A DNA stretch of 64,000 nucleotides from an uncultured Pelagibacteraceae bacterium (GCA_902524545.1 CABZDW010000003.1:19849-83848); one strand, 5' to 3'. Positions 8,923 through 18,095 are shown, counted from the first letter of the stretch. Translations and numbers: made by a program. The notes: generated by a model from the sequence alone, not told the origin.

Positions 8923-10319
8923 CCCTCTTTATTATATAAAATAATATTTTTTAATTTATTAATATTATCGTTCATGTCTGGATTTTTTTCTTTTAATTTT
9001 TCGATTGTTTTCACAGAATGAATTATGGTTGTATGATCTCGATTTGAAAATTCTCGCCCAATTTCTGGTAATGATTTAGTAGTTAAAATTTTAGTAAGAT
9101 AAACGGCCGTCTGTCTTGGTCTAACTAAATATCTCGATCTTCTTGAGGATAACATCTCATTTTTACTAATTTTGAAAAATTTACAAACAATTGTTTGTAT
9201 AGAGTCTATAGTAACATTATTCTCGGTTAAATTTAATAAATCTTTCAAAATAATTTTTGTCTCAGACAAGTTTGGTAACTTGTTATAAATCCTTGAAAAG
9301 GAAACTATACGATTTATTGCTCCTACTAATTCCCGCACATTAGTAGTAATTTTATTACTAATAAAATCTTGAATTTCATCTGAAATATTTAATTTATCAG
9401 TGTATAGCGTCGTTAATTCATTTATCTTGTGATTAATAATTTTTCTTCTTAAATCATACTCAGGTTTTTGAATATCTACAACTAGACCTCCAGAGAATCT
9501 TGATTTAATTCTTTCTTGAATTCTAGATAACTTATTAGGAGGTCTGTCAGCTGAAACTATTATTTGAGACTCTTTATCCAGAAGAGCATTAAAGGTATGA
9601 AAAAACTCTTCCTGCATAGCTTCTTTGCCATTCATAAATTGTATATCGTCAATTAATAAGACATCTGTATTTCTAAAATACTCTTTAAATTTAACCATAT
9701 CGTTAGATTTTATTGACTTAACAAATTGATACATAAAACGTTCAGCAGAAATGAACATTACTTTTCTACTTTTGTTCATTTCATGGCCTATCGAATTTAA
9801 AAGATGAGTTTTGCCTAGACCTACGCCACTATATATATAAAGCTGATTATAATGAGAAATATTCTCAGATACCTTTAAGGAAGCTTCAAAAGCTATTTTA
9901 TTACTTGATCCGATCAAAAAGTTTTCAAATCTTTTATTAGGATCTATTCGACTATACTGGAGATGAGTATCTTTTATAAATGAGACTTTTTGTGTCTCTT
10001 TTATTTGATTAAGATCATCAATTTTTTCATTTTTATTATCCTTTTTTTCTATAATCTTAAACTCTATCCTTATAATTTGTTTTTTATGTTTTCTGATAGT
10101 TTGTAAAATTTGATCTAAATATCTCGAAGTAATCCAGTCACGGATAAACCTGGTTGGGACAGTTAATAAGATATAATTATTAAACTCTTCATGTAATTCA
10201 ATTTTTTTTATCCAACTTTCATAAACTTCTATTCCCAATTTTAATTTTAATTCAGACTGAATCAGTTTCCAATCAAGGTTAATCTTATCAAAACTTTTAT
10301 TTATATGAGTATTGTTCAT
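8919..10319 (-). CDS. dnaA: Chromosomal replication initiator DnaA
   Basis: DnaA opens oriC and loads the helicase. All four domains are visible in 466 residues. Domain I (to about 90) carries WIKKIELHEE. A short acidic linker follows. The AAA+ ATPase domain has Walker A YSGVGLGKT (164-172), Walker B VLLIDDIQF and the sensor ERIKSRFSGGL. The C-terminal helix-turn-helix has the signature EFSNRDHTTIIHSV, which reads DnaA boxes. The usual Gly in the GRDHST signature is Asn here. It is co-transcribed with dnaN. Confidence 0.97.
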   Translation of the reverse strand: MNNTHINKSFDKINLDWKLIQSELKLKLGIEVYESWIKKIELHEEFNNYILLTVPTRFIRDWITSRYLDQILQTIRKHKKQIIRIEFKIIEKKDNKNEKIDDLNQIKETQKVSFIKDTHLQYSRIDPNKRFENFLIGSSNKIAFEASLKVSENISHYNQLYIYSGVGLGKTHLLNSIGHEMNKSRKVMFISAERFMYQFVKSIKSNDMVKFKEYFRNTDVLLIDDIQFMNGKEAMQEEFFHTFNALLDKESQIIVSADRPPNKLSRIQERIKSRFSGGLVVDIQKPEYDLRRKIINHKINELTTLYTDKLNISDEIQDFISNKITTNVRELVGAINRIVSFSRIYNKLPNLSETKIILKDLLNLTENNVTIDSIQTIVCKFFKISKNEMLSSRRSRYLVRPRQTAVYLTKILTTKSLPEIGREFSNRDHTTIIHSVKTIEKLKEKNPDMNDNINKLKNIILYNKEG

Positions 10320-10589
10320 TTTTTTGGAAAGTCTCAGTTACATCAATAATAATGGTTATTGCAACTAATTATTTTACTAAACCAAAAATAAATAAAATCT
10401 GGGATTGTGTAAAAATTTTTTTACATAATTTCTTTGACAAATTTTTTTTTTATGTATTCAAAAAATAAATAAAATTTATGATTGAATTAAATATAATATT
10501 TTTTTACTAATTCTAAATATTGTAATTTAAGATTAACATATCATATATAAAGTGTATTCTTTAAGTTGAATCAACTTGAGGTATAGAAA
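10320..10589. other. AT-rich dnaA/rpsT intergenic region
   Basis: This is about 270 bases of very A+T-rich sequence between dnaA and rpsT, with long T and A runs. It is one of the longest non-coding stretches in the window and must hold the dnaA promoter. One sequence at 10406-10414 (TGTGTAAAA) is a single mismatch from a DnaA box on the opposite strand. No cluster of good boxes was found, so an origin is not supported. A 15-base palindrome at 10563-10577 lies just after rpsT. Confidence 0.5.
10563..10577. repeat. Perfect 7-1-7 inverted repeat downstream of rpsT
   Basis: The sequence AAGTTGAATCAACTT is a perfect palindrome around one central base, 12 bases beyond the rpsT stop. As a hairpin it would have a short A/T-rich stem and no strong T-run after it on the rpsT strand, so it is at best a weak terminator or RNA 3' end. 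An operator role is equally possible. Confidence 0.4.
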
Positions 10590-10850
10590 TTATAAGGAAC
10601 TTATTTTTTTTGTAATTCTGGATACATTTCTAGATGCATTTTGTTTTTTTATAATTCCAGTTTTAGCAATCTTCATTAACTCAGAATTCAACTTAGGTAA
10701 GAACTTTAAAGCCTCTGACTTTTTTTTATTTTCAATCAGAACGTTCATCTTTTTTAATGCAATTTTGTATCTACTTTTTCTCGCCTTGTTAACCGCGGTT
10801 TGTTTAGATATTCGTCTAATTCTTTTAATTGCTGATTTTGTGTTGGCCAT
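10590..10850 (-). CDS. rpsT: 30S ribosomal protein S20
   Basis: This 86-residue basic protein begins MANTKSAIKRIRR, the standard S20 N-terminus, and has the helical lysine/arginine-rich body and KTGIIKKQNASR motif near the C-terminus. S20 binds 16S rRNA in the small subunit body. It is encoded on its own just upstream of dnaA, a common alphaproteobacterial arrangement. A good promoter lies only about a dozen bases before the ATG, and no ribosome binding site is visible. Confidence 0.95.
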   Translation of the reverse strand: MANTKSAIKRIRRISKQTAVNKARKSRYKIALKKMNVLIENKKKSEALKFLPKLNSELMKIAKTGIIKKQNASRNVSRITKKISSL

Positions 10851-10861
10851 AATTTTGCAGG

Positions 10862-10890
10862 GGTATAACCGCTTAAATAGGCCCGGTCAA
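10862..10890 (-). promoter_or_regulatory. Predicted sigma-70-type promoter for rpsT
   Basis: On the minus strand TTGACC (10890-10885) is followed after exactly 17 bases by TATACC (10867-10862). The usual start of transcription, about 7 bases after the -10 box, would be near 10855, only about five bases before the rpsT ATG. The message would be nearly leaderless. Confidence 0.65.
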
Positions 10891-10898
10891 TAATATAT

Positions 10899-11765
10899 TT
10901 ATTGTTTTTGACATATTTCACACAAAAATGTTGATCTATTTGATTGAGTTATTTTATTGATTGTTCCTGAACAACTAAATCTTTTACAGTTTTGTTTATC
11001 TCTGCCATAAACCTTAAATTCTTTTTGAAAATTACCTTGGGCGCCTTTAGTATTTTTAAAATCTCTTATAGTTGATCCCCCCTTCCTTATAGCATTTTGT
11101 AAAATTTTTCTTGAATTTATAACTATATTTTTGCATTGCTTTTTTTGCAAATACTTTGCTGATAGCAAAGGGTTTATTTTTGATAAATATAAAATTTCAC
11201 TTGCATAAATATTTCCAATTCCAGATACAAAATTTTGATCTAATAAAAAATTTTTTATATTCTTATCCTTTTTTTTAAAGTGATTGATCAAATATTTTGA
11301 ATTGAATTTTTTATTAAAAGGTTCTGGACCAAAATTTTTAAATTTTTTTTTTAGACTTATAAAATTTTCTAAAAATTGAAAATAGCCAAATCTTCTTGGA
11401 TCATTATAAATTAATCTCATATTCTTAAAAAAAAATTCAACATGATTATGATTTCTAGGCAAATTTGGTAAACTATAAAAACTAGTGTTAGTAGGTAGAT
11501 TATTTTTTTTATTTTTAATAATATGAATTGTTCCTGACATTCCCAAATGAACTATACAAAAACTTTTATTTTCCAGCTCAATAATCAAATATTTTGAGAA
11601 TCTTTTAATATTTGAAATAAATTTATTTTTTAGCTTCTTTTCAAAAGAAGTTTCTAATTTAAATCTTAGGTTTCTATTTCTGACCAAAACTTTATTGATT
11701 TTTTTACCTTTTATATTTTTTAATAAAGATTGTCGGACTATTTCTACTTCTGGTAATTCTGGCAT
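10899..11765 (-). CDS. mutM: Formamidopyrimidine-DNA glycosylase
   Basis: MutM (Fpg) removes 8-oxoguanine and ring-opened purines and nicks the abasic site. The mature N-terminus PELPEVE supplies the catalytic Pro1 and Glu residues. The middle carries the H2TH region LLDQNFVSGIGNIYASE. The C-terminus is a zinc finger with C-x4-C and LCEICQ cysteine pairs and the NRSTF turn (GRSTF in most homologues). The 288-residue length is normal. It is divergent from ubiE with a 33-base gap. Confidence 0.94.
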   Translation of the reverse strand: MPELPEVEIVRQSLLKNIKGKKINKVLVRNRNLRFKLETSFEKKLKNKFISNIKRFSKYLIIELENKSFCIVHLGMSGTIHIIKNKKNNLPTNTSFYSLPNLPRNHNHVEFFFKNMRLIYNDPRRFGYFQFLENFISLKKKFKNFGPEPFNKKFNSKYLINHFKKKDKNIKNFLLDQNFVSGIGNIYASEILYLSKINPLLSAKYLQKKQCKNIVINSRKILQNAIRKGGSTIRDFKNTKGAQGNFQKEFKVYGRDKQNCKRFSCSGTINKITQSNRSTFLCEICQKQ

Positions 11766-11798
11766 TTGCTATTATATTAAATAAATAATTAATTAAAA

Positions 11799-12503
11799 AT
11801 GCAACAACATCTTCAAAATAAAAAAGGGCTAGTTCAGGGTGTATTTAATCAAGTTTTTGATAAATATGATTTGATGAATGATTTTATGTCATTTGGAATA
11901 CATAGGCTTTGGAAAAAAAATTTAATTAATATGATGGGTCCATCGATAAATAAAAACCTGGTTGATGTTGCTTGTGGTACTGGAGATATAGGAAAACTTT
12001 ATCTAGATAAAACTAATATCAATAATCATATTACTTGCATTGATCCAAATAAAGGAATGGTAACCAAAGGAAAAGAAAAGCTAAAAAATTATAAAAATAT
12101 AAAATGGATAATTTCTAGTGCAGAAAAACTCCCACTCAAAAGTAATTCATTTGATTTTTATACAATTAGTTTTGGCTTAAGAAATACAAAAAATTTAGAT
12201 AAATCCTTATCAGAGGCATATAGAGTTTTAAAAAAAGGTGGAAGATTTTTTTGTTTAGAGTTCTCCAAAATACAAAATAGGAACTTAGAAATTATCTATA
12301 AAAAATATTCAAAATTAATTCCTTTAGTTGGCAAATACGTTGTTGGAAAAAGAGAGCCCTATGATTATCTTATCGAAAGTATTGATAATTTTGTCAATCA
12401 AGAGGAACTTTTAGAACATATGAAAATGAATTCATTTCAAAAATGCAATTACAGAAACTTCTCTAATGGAATAGTATCTATACATAGTGGTTGGAAAGTT
12501 TAA
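11799..12503 (+). CDS. ubiE: Ubiquinone/menaquinone C-methyltransferase
   Basis: UbiE is an SAM-dependent methyltransferase that C-methylates the benzoquinol ring. The family start VFNQVFDKYDLMNDFMSFG is present, followed by the SAM-binding loop DVACGTGDIG (motif I) and ISFGLRNT (post-I). The length of 234 residues is normal. Its TAA stop shares a base with the ubiB ATG (TAATG), giving translational coupling. Together with coq7 elsewhere in the window it points to aerobic ubiquinone synthesis. Confidence 0.95.
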   Translation: MQQHLQNKKGLVQGVFNQVFDKYDLMNDFMSFGIHRLWKKNLINMMGPSINKNLVDVACGTGDIGKLYLDKTNINNHITCIDPNKGMVTKGKEKLKNYKNIKWIISSAEKLPLKSNSFDFYTISFGLRNTKNLDKSLSEAYRVLKKGGRFFCLEFSKIQNRNLEIIYKKYSKLIPLVGKYVVGKREPYDYLIESIDNFVNQEELLEHMKMNSFQKCNYRNFSNGIVSIHSGWKV

Positions 12504-14068
12504 TGATAAAAAAATTTATAACTTTATTTAAACTTGGACGAAAAATAGCTAGTTCAGATATATTAGAGATTGTCTCAAAATTTCAAAAACCTCCTTTAGC
12601 AATTACATTACTATTTAAATTTTTATCAATTTCTTTTTCATCAAAAAAAAAAGATTTAAGTAAAAGTGAGGGTGAACGTTTATCAGACTCTTTAGAGTCG
12701 ATGGGTACAACATTTATAAAACTTGGGCAATTTTTGGCAACTCGACCAGATATAATTGGAGAAAAACTTTCAAAACAACTTGAAAATCTTCAAGATAAAT
12801 TGCCACCATTTTCAATTTTACAAGCTAAAGAAATCATCAAAAAGGATTTGGGCGAGGAAACATACGACTCAATTATTAATTTAAGCGAACCAGTTGCCGC
12901 GGCCTCCATCGCTCAAGTTCATAAAGCTCAAATCGATGACGACGGAACCATTAAAGATGTTGCTATAAAGATTTTACGTCCAGACATAAAAAAAATTTTT
13001 AACGATGAGATTGATGCAATTATGCTTTTTGCTTTTTTAATTGAGTCTTTTATTAAAAAAACAAAAAGATTAAAGTTGGTTGAGGTAGTTTTTTTACTTA
13101 AAGAGATAACAAACCTAGAAATGGATTTAAGATTTGAGGCTGCTGCAGCTAATGAATACGCAGAAAATACTAAAAATGATGTTGGATTTAGAGTTCCTGA
13201 AATTTATTGGAATTTTACAAGTGAAAATGTGATGACACTAGACTGGGTTGATGGAATCTCTATTAGAGAAACCGAGGAATTAAAAAGAAGAAACCTAAAT
13301 ACCGAAAAAATCGCAGATGACATTATCCAAAATTTTCTAAGACATGCAGTGAGAGATGGTTTTTTTCATGCTGATATGCATCAAGGAAATATTTTTATAG
13401 ACTACAATGGTCATATAGTTCCGATTGATTTTGGAATAATGGGCAGGCTTGATAAAATGAGTAAAAGATTTTTGGCAGAAATATTATTTGGTTTTATTCA
13501 AAGGGATTATCGTAAAGTTGCAGAGGTGCATTTGGTTGCTGGGCTCGTTCCTAAGGAAGTTCCAATTGATGATCTTTCTCAAGCTTTAAGATCTATTGGG
13601 GAACCAATTTTTGGCCAAACAGTAAAAGATATTTCTGGTGGAAAATTATTAAAACAATTATTTGATGTTACAGAAAAATTTAATATGCAAACACAACCTC
13701 AGCTTCTTATGCTTCAAAAAACAATGGTTGTTGTAGAAGGGGTGGCCAGAAAATTAAATCCAAATACAAATATTTGGACTACTTCTAAACCTGTTCTAGA
13801 AAATTGGTTAAGAGAAACCAAAAACCCCATGACTACAATTAATGAGACAATTCAAAGCACTTCGGAAGTTATTAAAAGATTGCCAGAATTCCCTGTAATA
13901 ATGGATAAAGCTAATCAAGCTCTTACTTATTTAGCTAGTGGACAAATTCCACAAAATTCAAACTCTTATACTGCTTTAAATACAAAAAAATCAGAAATGA
14001 TAACTTTTAGAAATCAATCTATTATTGGGTTTTTAGTCCTTGTAATTTTTGGTCTATTGGTATTTTAA
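12503..14068 (+). CDS. ubiB: Ubiquinone biosynthesis protein kinase-like UbiB
   Basis: UbiB/ADCK proteins are atypical kinase-like ATPases needed for ubiquinone synthesis at the membrane. The hallmark KxGQ motif is seen in FIKLGQFLATRPD. The A-rich loop is AAASIAQVHKA, the catalytic loop is DGFFHADMHQGNIF, and the metal site is PIDFG. The C-terminus is a hydrophobic membrane anchor. I place the start at the ATG overlapping the ubiE stop (521 residues) rather than a TTG 12 bases earlier. Confidence 0.94.
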   Translation: MIKKFITLFKLGRKIASSDILEIVSKFQKPPLAITLLFKFLSISFSSKKKDLSKSEGERLSDSLESMGTTFIKLGQFLATRPDIIGEKLSKQLENLQDKLPPFSILQAKEIIKKDLGEETYDSIINLSEPVAAASIAQVHKAQIDDDGTIKDVAIKILRPDIKKIFNDEIDAIMLFAFLIESFIKKTKRLKLVEVVFLLKEITNLEMDLRFEAAAANEYAENTKNDVGFRVPEIYWNFTSENVMTLDWVDGISIRETEELKRRNLNTEKIADDIIQNFLRHAVRDGFFHADMHQGNIFIDYNGHIVPIDFGIMGRLDKMSKRFLAEILFGFIQRDYRKVAEVHLVAGLVPKEVPIDDLSQALRSIGEPIFGQTVKDISGGKLLKQLFDVTEKFNMQTQPQLLMLQKTMVVVEGVARKLNPNTNIWTTSKPVLENWLRETKNPMTTINETIQSTSEVIKRLPEFPVIMDKANQALTYLASGQIPQNSNSYTALNTKKSEMITFRNQSIIGFLVLVIFGLLVF

Positions 14069-14076
14069 TTCAATCG

Positions 14077-15276
14077 ATGAATAACTTGAATAATAAAAAA
14101 ATATTATTAATAATTTGTGGGGGCATAGCTGCCTATAAAAGTCTGGAAGTAATAAGACTTTTAAAAAAAGATGGTGTAAATATAAAAACTATTCTTACCA
14201 AAAGTGGTGCTGAATTTGTAACACCTCTCTCAATTACCTCCTTATCTCAATCTAAAGTTTATCAGGATCTTTTTAGCATAGAAAATGAGGTAGAAATGGA
14301 TCATATTAGTCTTTCAAGATGGGCAGATCTTATTCTAATTGCACCTGCAACAGCTAATACAATATCGAAACTTGCCAATGGAAATTCAGATGATTTAGCA
14401 TCAACTGTTGCTCTTGCATCAAATAAAAAAATTTTTATTGCTCCTGCAATGAATGTAAGGATGTGGGAACATCAGTCTACCAAACAAAATATAGCTAAAC
14501 TTAAAACCTATAATTATGAATTAATTGGCCCTATTATCGGGGATATGGCATGTGGTGAATACGGTGAAGGAAAAATGTTAGAACCAAAAGAAATAGTAAA
14601 TAAGCTTAAAATTTATTTCAAAAATTTAAAAGTTAAAAATAAATTAAAAGCAATCGTAACTGCGGGACCAACTAAAGAGTACATTGATCCAGTAAGATAT
14701 ATATCTAATAAATCCAGTGGTAAACAAGGGTATGAAATTGCGAAATCATTATTTAAAAAAGGTTTTGAAACAACTTTAATTTCAGGACCAACAAATTTAG
14801 AAATTGATAATGATATTCATTTGATAAAGGTAGAAACTGCTGAAGAAATGTTTCAATCAACACTTAAATGTTTACCAGCTGATGTTGCAATATTTTCAGC
14901 AGCAGTGTGTGATTATAAAGCAAAAGAAACTTCAAAAATAAAAATAAAAAAACAAGACGAAATTAATTTAGAATTAGAAAAAAATGTAGATATTCTTGGT
15001 TATGTGTCCAATCATAACTCTCTAAGACCAAAGCTTGTGGTAGGCTTCGCAGCTGAAACCAATGATTTAGAAAACTATGCTAATAAAAAACTAAGTGCAA
15101 AAAACTGTGACTGGTTGGTAGCTAATGATGTATCTAATAAATCGATTGGTTTTGACTCAGATTTTAATGAAGTTTCAATTTTTTATAAAAATGACAAAAT
15201 AGATAAACTTAAATATAAATCTAAATCAGAGATTTCAGATGAATTAGTTGAAAAAATCGTTGATCATCTAAACTAA
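14077..15276 (+). CDS. coaBC: Phosphopantothenoylcysteine decarboxylase/synthetase
   Basis: This is a bifunctional coenzyme A enzyme. The N-terminal CoaC flavoprotein domain (residues 1 to about 180) has [10 protein letters not shown], the catalytic histidine region [32 protein letters not shown] and the [13 protein letters not shown] substrate loop. The C-terminal CoaB domain has [17 protein letters not shown] and VGFAAET. CoaB joins cysteine to 4'-phosphopantothenate and CoaC decarboxylates the product. It lies between ubiB and dut, and its stop shares a base with the dut ATG. Confidence 0.95.
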   Translation: MNNLNNKKILLIICGGIAAYKSLEVIRLLKKDGVNIKTILTKSGAEFVTPLSITSLSQSKVYQDLFSIENEVEMDHISLSRWADLILIAPATANTISKLANGNSDDLASTVALASNKKIFIAPAMNVRMWEHQSTKQNIAKLKTYNYELIGPIIGDMACGEYGEGKMLEPKEIVNKLKIYFKNLKVKNKLKAIVTAGPTKEYIDPVRYISNKSSGKQGYEIAKSLFKKGFETTLISGPTNLEIDNDIHLIKVETAEEMFQSTLKCLPADVAIFSAAVCDYKAKETSKIKIKKQDEINLELEKNVDILGYVSNHNSLRPKLVVGFAAETNDLENYANKKLSAKNCDWLVANDVSNKSIGFDSDFNEVSIFYKNDKIDKLKYKSKSEISDELVEKIVDHLN

Positions 15277-15713
15277 TGATTAAAGTTTTAGTAAAAAAAT
15301 TAAGCCCTTCGGTAAAATTACCTACATATAAAACTAGTGGCGCTTCTGGCATGGATCTGATGGCATCTTTAGATAAATCAATCGTATTAAAACCAGGAGG
15401 GTCATGTCTAGTACCTACTGGATTATCAGTTGCATTCCCTAAGGAATATGAAATTCAAATTAGACCAAGATCAGGGTTAGCGGCAAAAAATAATATTAGC
15501 GTTTTAAATACACCTGGTACAATAGATAGTGATTACAGAGGAGAACTAAAAGTTATTTTATTTAATCATGGTAACAAAAACTTTAACATTAATAATAATG
15601 ATAGAATTGCTCAAATGATTTTAACTCCAGTTATAAAAATGGATTTAAAGGAAACAAGTGAACTTCCAGAGACAATAAGAGGAGCAGGAGGTTTTGGTTC
15701 AACTGGTAAATGA
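15276..15713 (+). CDS. dut: dUTP diphosphatase
   Basis: Dut is a trimeric enzyme that hydrolyses dUTP to dUMP, keeping uracil out of DNA and supplying dTMP synthesis. All five motifs are visible in 145 residues: [30 protein letters not shown] with the catalytic Asp, RIAQMI, and the P-loop-like C-terminal [10 protein letters not shown]. The coaBC-dut arrangement is conserved in many proteobacteria. It overlaps the next gene by 4 bases. Confidence 0.96.
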   Translation: MIKVLVKKLSPSVKLPTYKTSGASGMDLMASLDKSIVLKPGGSCLVPTGLSVAFPKEYEIQIRPRSGLAAKNNISVLNTPGTIDSDYRGELKVILFNHGNKNFNINNNDRIAQMILTPVIKMDLKETSELPETIRGAGGFGSTGK

Positions 15714-16447
15714 GGGAAAATCTAAACAAATCTCAAATTGAAAGATTTTCAAGACAATTAGTTCTAAAAAATATAGGTGCAAAAGGTCAAAAAAAAATTT
15801 TATCCTCTAAAATTTTAATCGTTGGTGTTGGGGGCTTGGGCTGCCCTGCTGCAGAAAATCTAGTGAGGGCTGGTATTGGGACTATTGGTCTTATCGATAA
15901 TGATATCGTAAATCTTTCCAATATACATAGACAAAGCTTATTTACTTCTAAAGATATAAAAAAATCAAAGGTTAGTGTTGCTGAAAAAAAACTAAGAGAA
16001 ATAAATCCATCTACCAAAATTAAAACCTACAAATCACGACTAGACGCAAATAATATCGAAAAAGTAATTAAAGATTATGAAATTATAATTGATGGTTCAG
16101 ATAATTTTAAAACTAAATTTTTAATTAATGATTACTGTATAAAATTAAAAAAAAAATTAGTGACAGGAGCAATTAGTAAATTTGATGGTCATGTATTTAC
16201 ATTTGATTTTAAGGATAAAAAAACAGCTTCTTTAAAAAGTTTCTACCAAGAGAATGAGATTTTAGATGACAACATAAATTGTGAATTTGAGGGAGTTTTA
16301 GGTACAACTGCATCAATTGTAGGAACAACCCAAGCAAATGAAGCATTAAAAATGATTATGGAAATTGGTCAAAACTTAAAAAACCAAATATTAATTATAG
16401 ATCTTTTAAATCTTAATTTTAGAAAAGTTAAATTTAATAAGAAATAA
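15710..16447 (+). CDS. ThiF/MoeB-family E1-like adenylyltransferase
   Basis: This 245-residue ThiF-fold enzyme probably adenylates the C-terminal glycine of a small sulfur-carrier protein such as MoaD or ThiS. It has the nucleotide loop [13 protein letters not shown], the arginine motif NIHRQSLF, the adenylation residues [10 protein letters not shown], and [19 protein letters not shown]. The paired CxxC zinc motifs usual in MoeB are not seen, and there is no rhodanese domain. The partner carrier is not in the window, so MoeB, ThiF and HesA roles cannot be separated. Confidence 0.83.
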   Translation: MRENLNKSQIERFSRQLVLKNIGAKGQKKILSSKILIVGVGGLGCPAAENLVRAGIGTIGLIDNDIVNLSNIHRQSLFTSKDIKKSKVSVAEKKLREINPSTKIKTYKSRLDANNIEKVIKDYEIIIDGSDNFKTKFLINDYCIKLKKKLVTGAISKFDGHVFTFDFKDKKTASLKSFYQENEILDDNINCEFEGVLGTTASIVGTTQANEALKMIMEIGQNLKNQILIIDLLNLNFRKVKFNKK

Positions 16448-16461
16448 GCCGTCGCTAAATA

Positions 16462-16902
16462 ATGAAAAAATTATATTTTTTAGTTTTAATCTGGATTTTT
16501 TTTCCATTTAAGGTTTTTGCAAATGAAACTTTCCTCTCATTAAAAAAAGATAAGGTAAATGTTAGATATGGTCCAGGATTCGAGTATCCTATTAAATATA
16601 TATATAAAAAAATTAATTTACCTATAAAGCAGATTGATGAAAAAGAAAATTTTAAACGAATTATTGATCTTAAAAATAATAGTGGATGGATACATGTCTC
16701 TCAACTTAAAAAAGTAAATTCCATTATCCCTAAAACAGACAAAGTCTTATTTAGTAGACCGACAAATTTTTCAAAACCTTTAGCAAAAATAGAGAAGGGT
16801 AGGGTTTTGTTGATTCAAAATTGTAGCAAAAATTGGTGCAAAATAAAGACTGATAATTTTAAAGGGTGGATTGAGTCAGAAAACACATGGGGTCGTAACT
16901 AA
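16462..16902 (+). CDS. Secreted bacterial SH3-domain protein
   Basis: The 146-residue protein has a signal peptide (about residues 1-20, ending VFA) followed by two SH3-like repeats. The first has VNVRYGPGFEYPI and GWIHVSQL, and the second has KIEKGRVLLIQNCSKNWCKIKTD and GWIES. This is the alphaproteobacterial SH3_3/SH3_4 periplasmic family, probably binding peptidoglycan or another envelope partner. It ends the plus-strand run that starts at ubiE. The exact role is unknown. Confidence 0.8.
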   Translation: MKKLYFLVLIWIFFPFKVFANETFLSLKKDKVNVRYGPGFEYPIKYIYKKINLPIKQIDEKENFKRIIDLKNNSGWIHVSQLKKVNSIIPKTDKVLFSRPTNFSKPLAKIEKGRVLLIQNCSKNWCKIKTDNFKGWIESENTWGRN

Positions 16903-16935
16903 TCTTTATTACCCTCTGTTTTATTTTATCGTAAA

Positions 16936-17115
16936 CTATTTTTGTTGCACACAAACATCCTTGATTACTGGAACATTTGCACAATCTAAACATTTTGTTT
17001 TCTGAACAATGCAACCATCATCAAGAACTTCAACATCAACAATTTTATCACACTTAGAGCAAGCTGAAGAAATTGTAAGTCCACATTTTTTACAATTATA
17101 ATTTTCTATTTGCAT
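16936..17115 (-). CDS. Small zinc-ribbon protein, 59 aa
   Basis: This frame gives MQIENYNCKKCG and continues through CSKC, a single Cys and CLDC, ending VQQK. The three CxxC-type pairs (C8/C11, C19/C22, C42/C45) and extra cysteines indicate a zinc ribbon or rubredoxin-like metal-binding knuckle. No family name is claimed. It follows the DUF2061/hydroxylase/katG genes on the same strand after a spacer with inverted repeats. Cysteine spacing, the clean start and stop, and lack of any competing frame support a real gene. Confidence 0.72.
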   Translation of the reverse strand: MQIENYNCKKCGLTISSACSKCDKIVDVEVLDDGCIVQKTKCLDCANVPVIKDVCVQQK

Positions 17116-17144
17116 ACAGAAAAAATAATCATAAAAAAACTTAT

Positions 17145-17209
17145 TTCAACAATTATTCGTGCGAATGATTATTGTTAGCGTAGTTTTTTTGAGAATAATT
17201 ATTATTCGC
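17145..17209. repeat. Cluster of inverted repeats before the zinc-ribbon gene
   Basis: The spacer between the DUF2061 gene and the zinc-ribbon gene holds overlapping dyads. One is ATTCG-TG-CGAAT inside an imperfect hairpin flanked by AACAAT/ATTGTT. The other, at 17193-17207, is the perfect palindrome GAATAAT-T-ATTATTC. GCGAAT or its complement recurs three times. The area could be a terminator for the katG-side genes, or an operator for a Fur/Irr-type regulator acting on the zinc-ribbon gene. Neither is proven. Confidence 0.55.
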
Positions 17210-17232
17210 TTTTTTTTAGAAATTTGATTGAA

Positions 17233-17472
17233 TTATTTTGTGAATTTACTTGTCCACCATTTATCTAAAATGAAATACCAAATCGAGTTTGCAATTGGTT
17301 CAACAATAGCATCTGTTAGTGCAACACGAAAAGAAACATCTGCAACTAGCATTAAGACTGTAATCGCAATTGCAAAATGTCCAATTGTATAAACTATGGT
17401 TCTAATAATAGAGCCTTTATTATTTTTATAAATATTATGAGATGCTTGAAATATGCCTTTTGTAATTTCCAT
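17233..17472 (-). CDS. DUF2061 small membrane protein
   Basis: This 79-residue protein has two hydrophobic helices. The layout is SIIRTIVYTIGHFAIAITVL, a short turn, VALTDAIVEPIANSIWYFI and then a W-rich end (DKWW). It matches the DUF2061 pattern of an Arg-x-x-K/Y start, a Glu in the second helix and a final aromatic cluster. Function is unknown. Its ATG shares a base with the stop of the hydroxylase gene (TAATG), so the two are coupled. Confidence 0.75.
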   Translation of the reverse strand: MEITKGIFQASHNIYKNNKGSIIRTIVYTIGHFAIAITVLMLVADVSFRVALTDAIVEPIANSIWYFILDKWWTSKFTK

Positions 17473-18068
17473 TAGTTTTTAAAAGGACTGTCAAGAACAC
17501 AAGCCACAAGGTGTATTCTAGCCTGTTCACCTCCATTGAAAAAATTATGATATTTTGTATTGTTTGTAATCCAAACTTTTCCGTCTGCTGGTAAGTGTTT
17601 AGCAACGTTTTCTATAACCATCGAACAACCTTTGTTAGTAATAATTGGAACATGAAGTCTACATTCTGGATCTTTGTGCCAACTTAGAGTTGATCTAGGC
17701 TCTTTTAGCAAAAGCCTAACTCTTCCTAATTTAAATCTCTTTCCTAACGCCTCATAAACCTCTTTGAAATATGTCTTCTCAAATTCAGGTACTAATTTTG
17801 TGTATTTAGACTCATCTATATCAACATCTCTCGAAACCTCTTTTCCAGTATCGTCTGCTATTGTCCAATATTTTCCTCTAACATTATTACCATTAATAGA
17901 ATTTTCATCATTTGGGATTTGATTAATTGATATTGCCCCAAAATGAGTTACACCTGGAGACTTAAATCTTTTAATTTTTAAAATCTTATCTAGATCTGTT
18001 CTTAATCTATCGATGTCAAAGTTCAAATCTGGAACTTCGTAAAAATCATCAAAACTAACGATAGCCAT
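17472..18068 (-). CDS. Aspartyl/asparaginyl beta-hydroxylase-like 2-oxoglutarate dioxygenase
   Basis: This 198-residue protein carries the Asp/Asn hydroxylase double-stranded beta-helix core. The iron-binding HxD-like stretch is SWHKDPECRLHVPI. The later histidine is in TKYHNFFN, and the 2-oxoglutarate-binding arginine is in QARIHLVACVLD. Members are Fe(II)/2-oxoglutarate oxygenases that hydroxylate protein side chains or small molecules. Substrate is unknown. It sits 27 bases after katG and is coupled to a DUF2061 gene, suggesting one transcription unit. Confidence 0.8.
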   Translation of the reverse strand: MAIVSFDDFYEVPDLNFDIDRLRTDLDKILKIKRFKSPGVTHFGAISINQIPNDENSINGNNVRGKYWTIADDTGKEVSRDVDIDESKYTKLVPEFEKTYFKEVYEALGKRFKLGRVRLLLKEPRSTLSWHKDPECRLHVPIITNKGCSMVIENVAKHLPADGKVWITNNTKYHNFFNGGEQARIHLVACVLDSPFKN

Positions 18069-18095
18069 ATAATTGTTATCTTTTATTTTTTTCGC

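Noticed and set aside
10434-10439. TTGACA as a -35 promoter box before dnaA
   Set aside because: It is on the plus strand, away from both dnaA and rpsT, which are on the minus strand, and has no good -10 partner.
10320-10589. Replication origin upstream of dnaA
   Set aside because: Very AT-rich, but only one near-match to a DnaA box was found and no repeated boxes. Without GC skew data for the whole genome this is not supportable.
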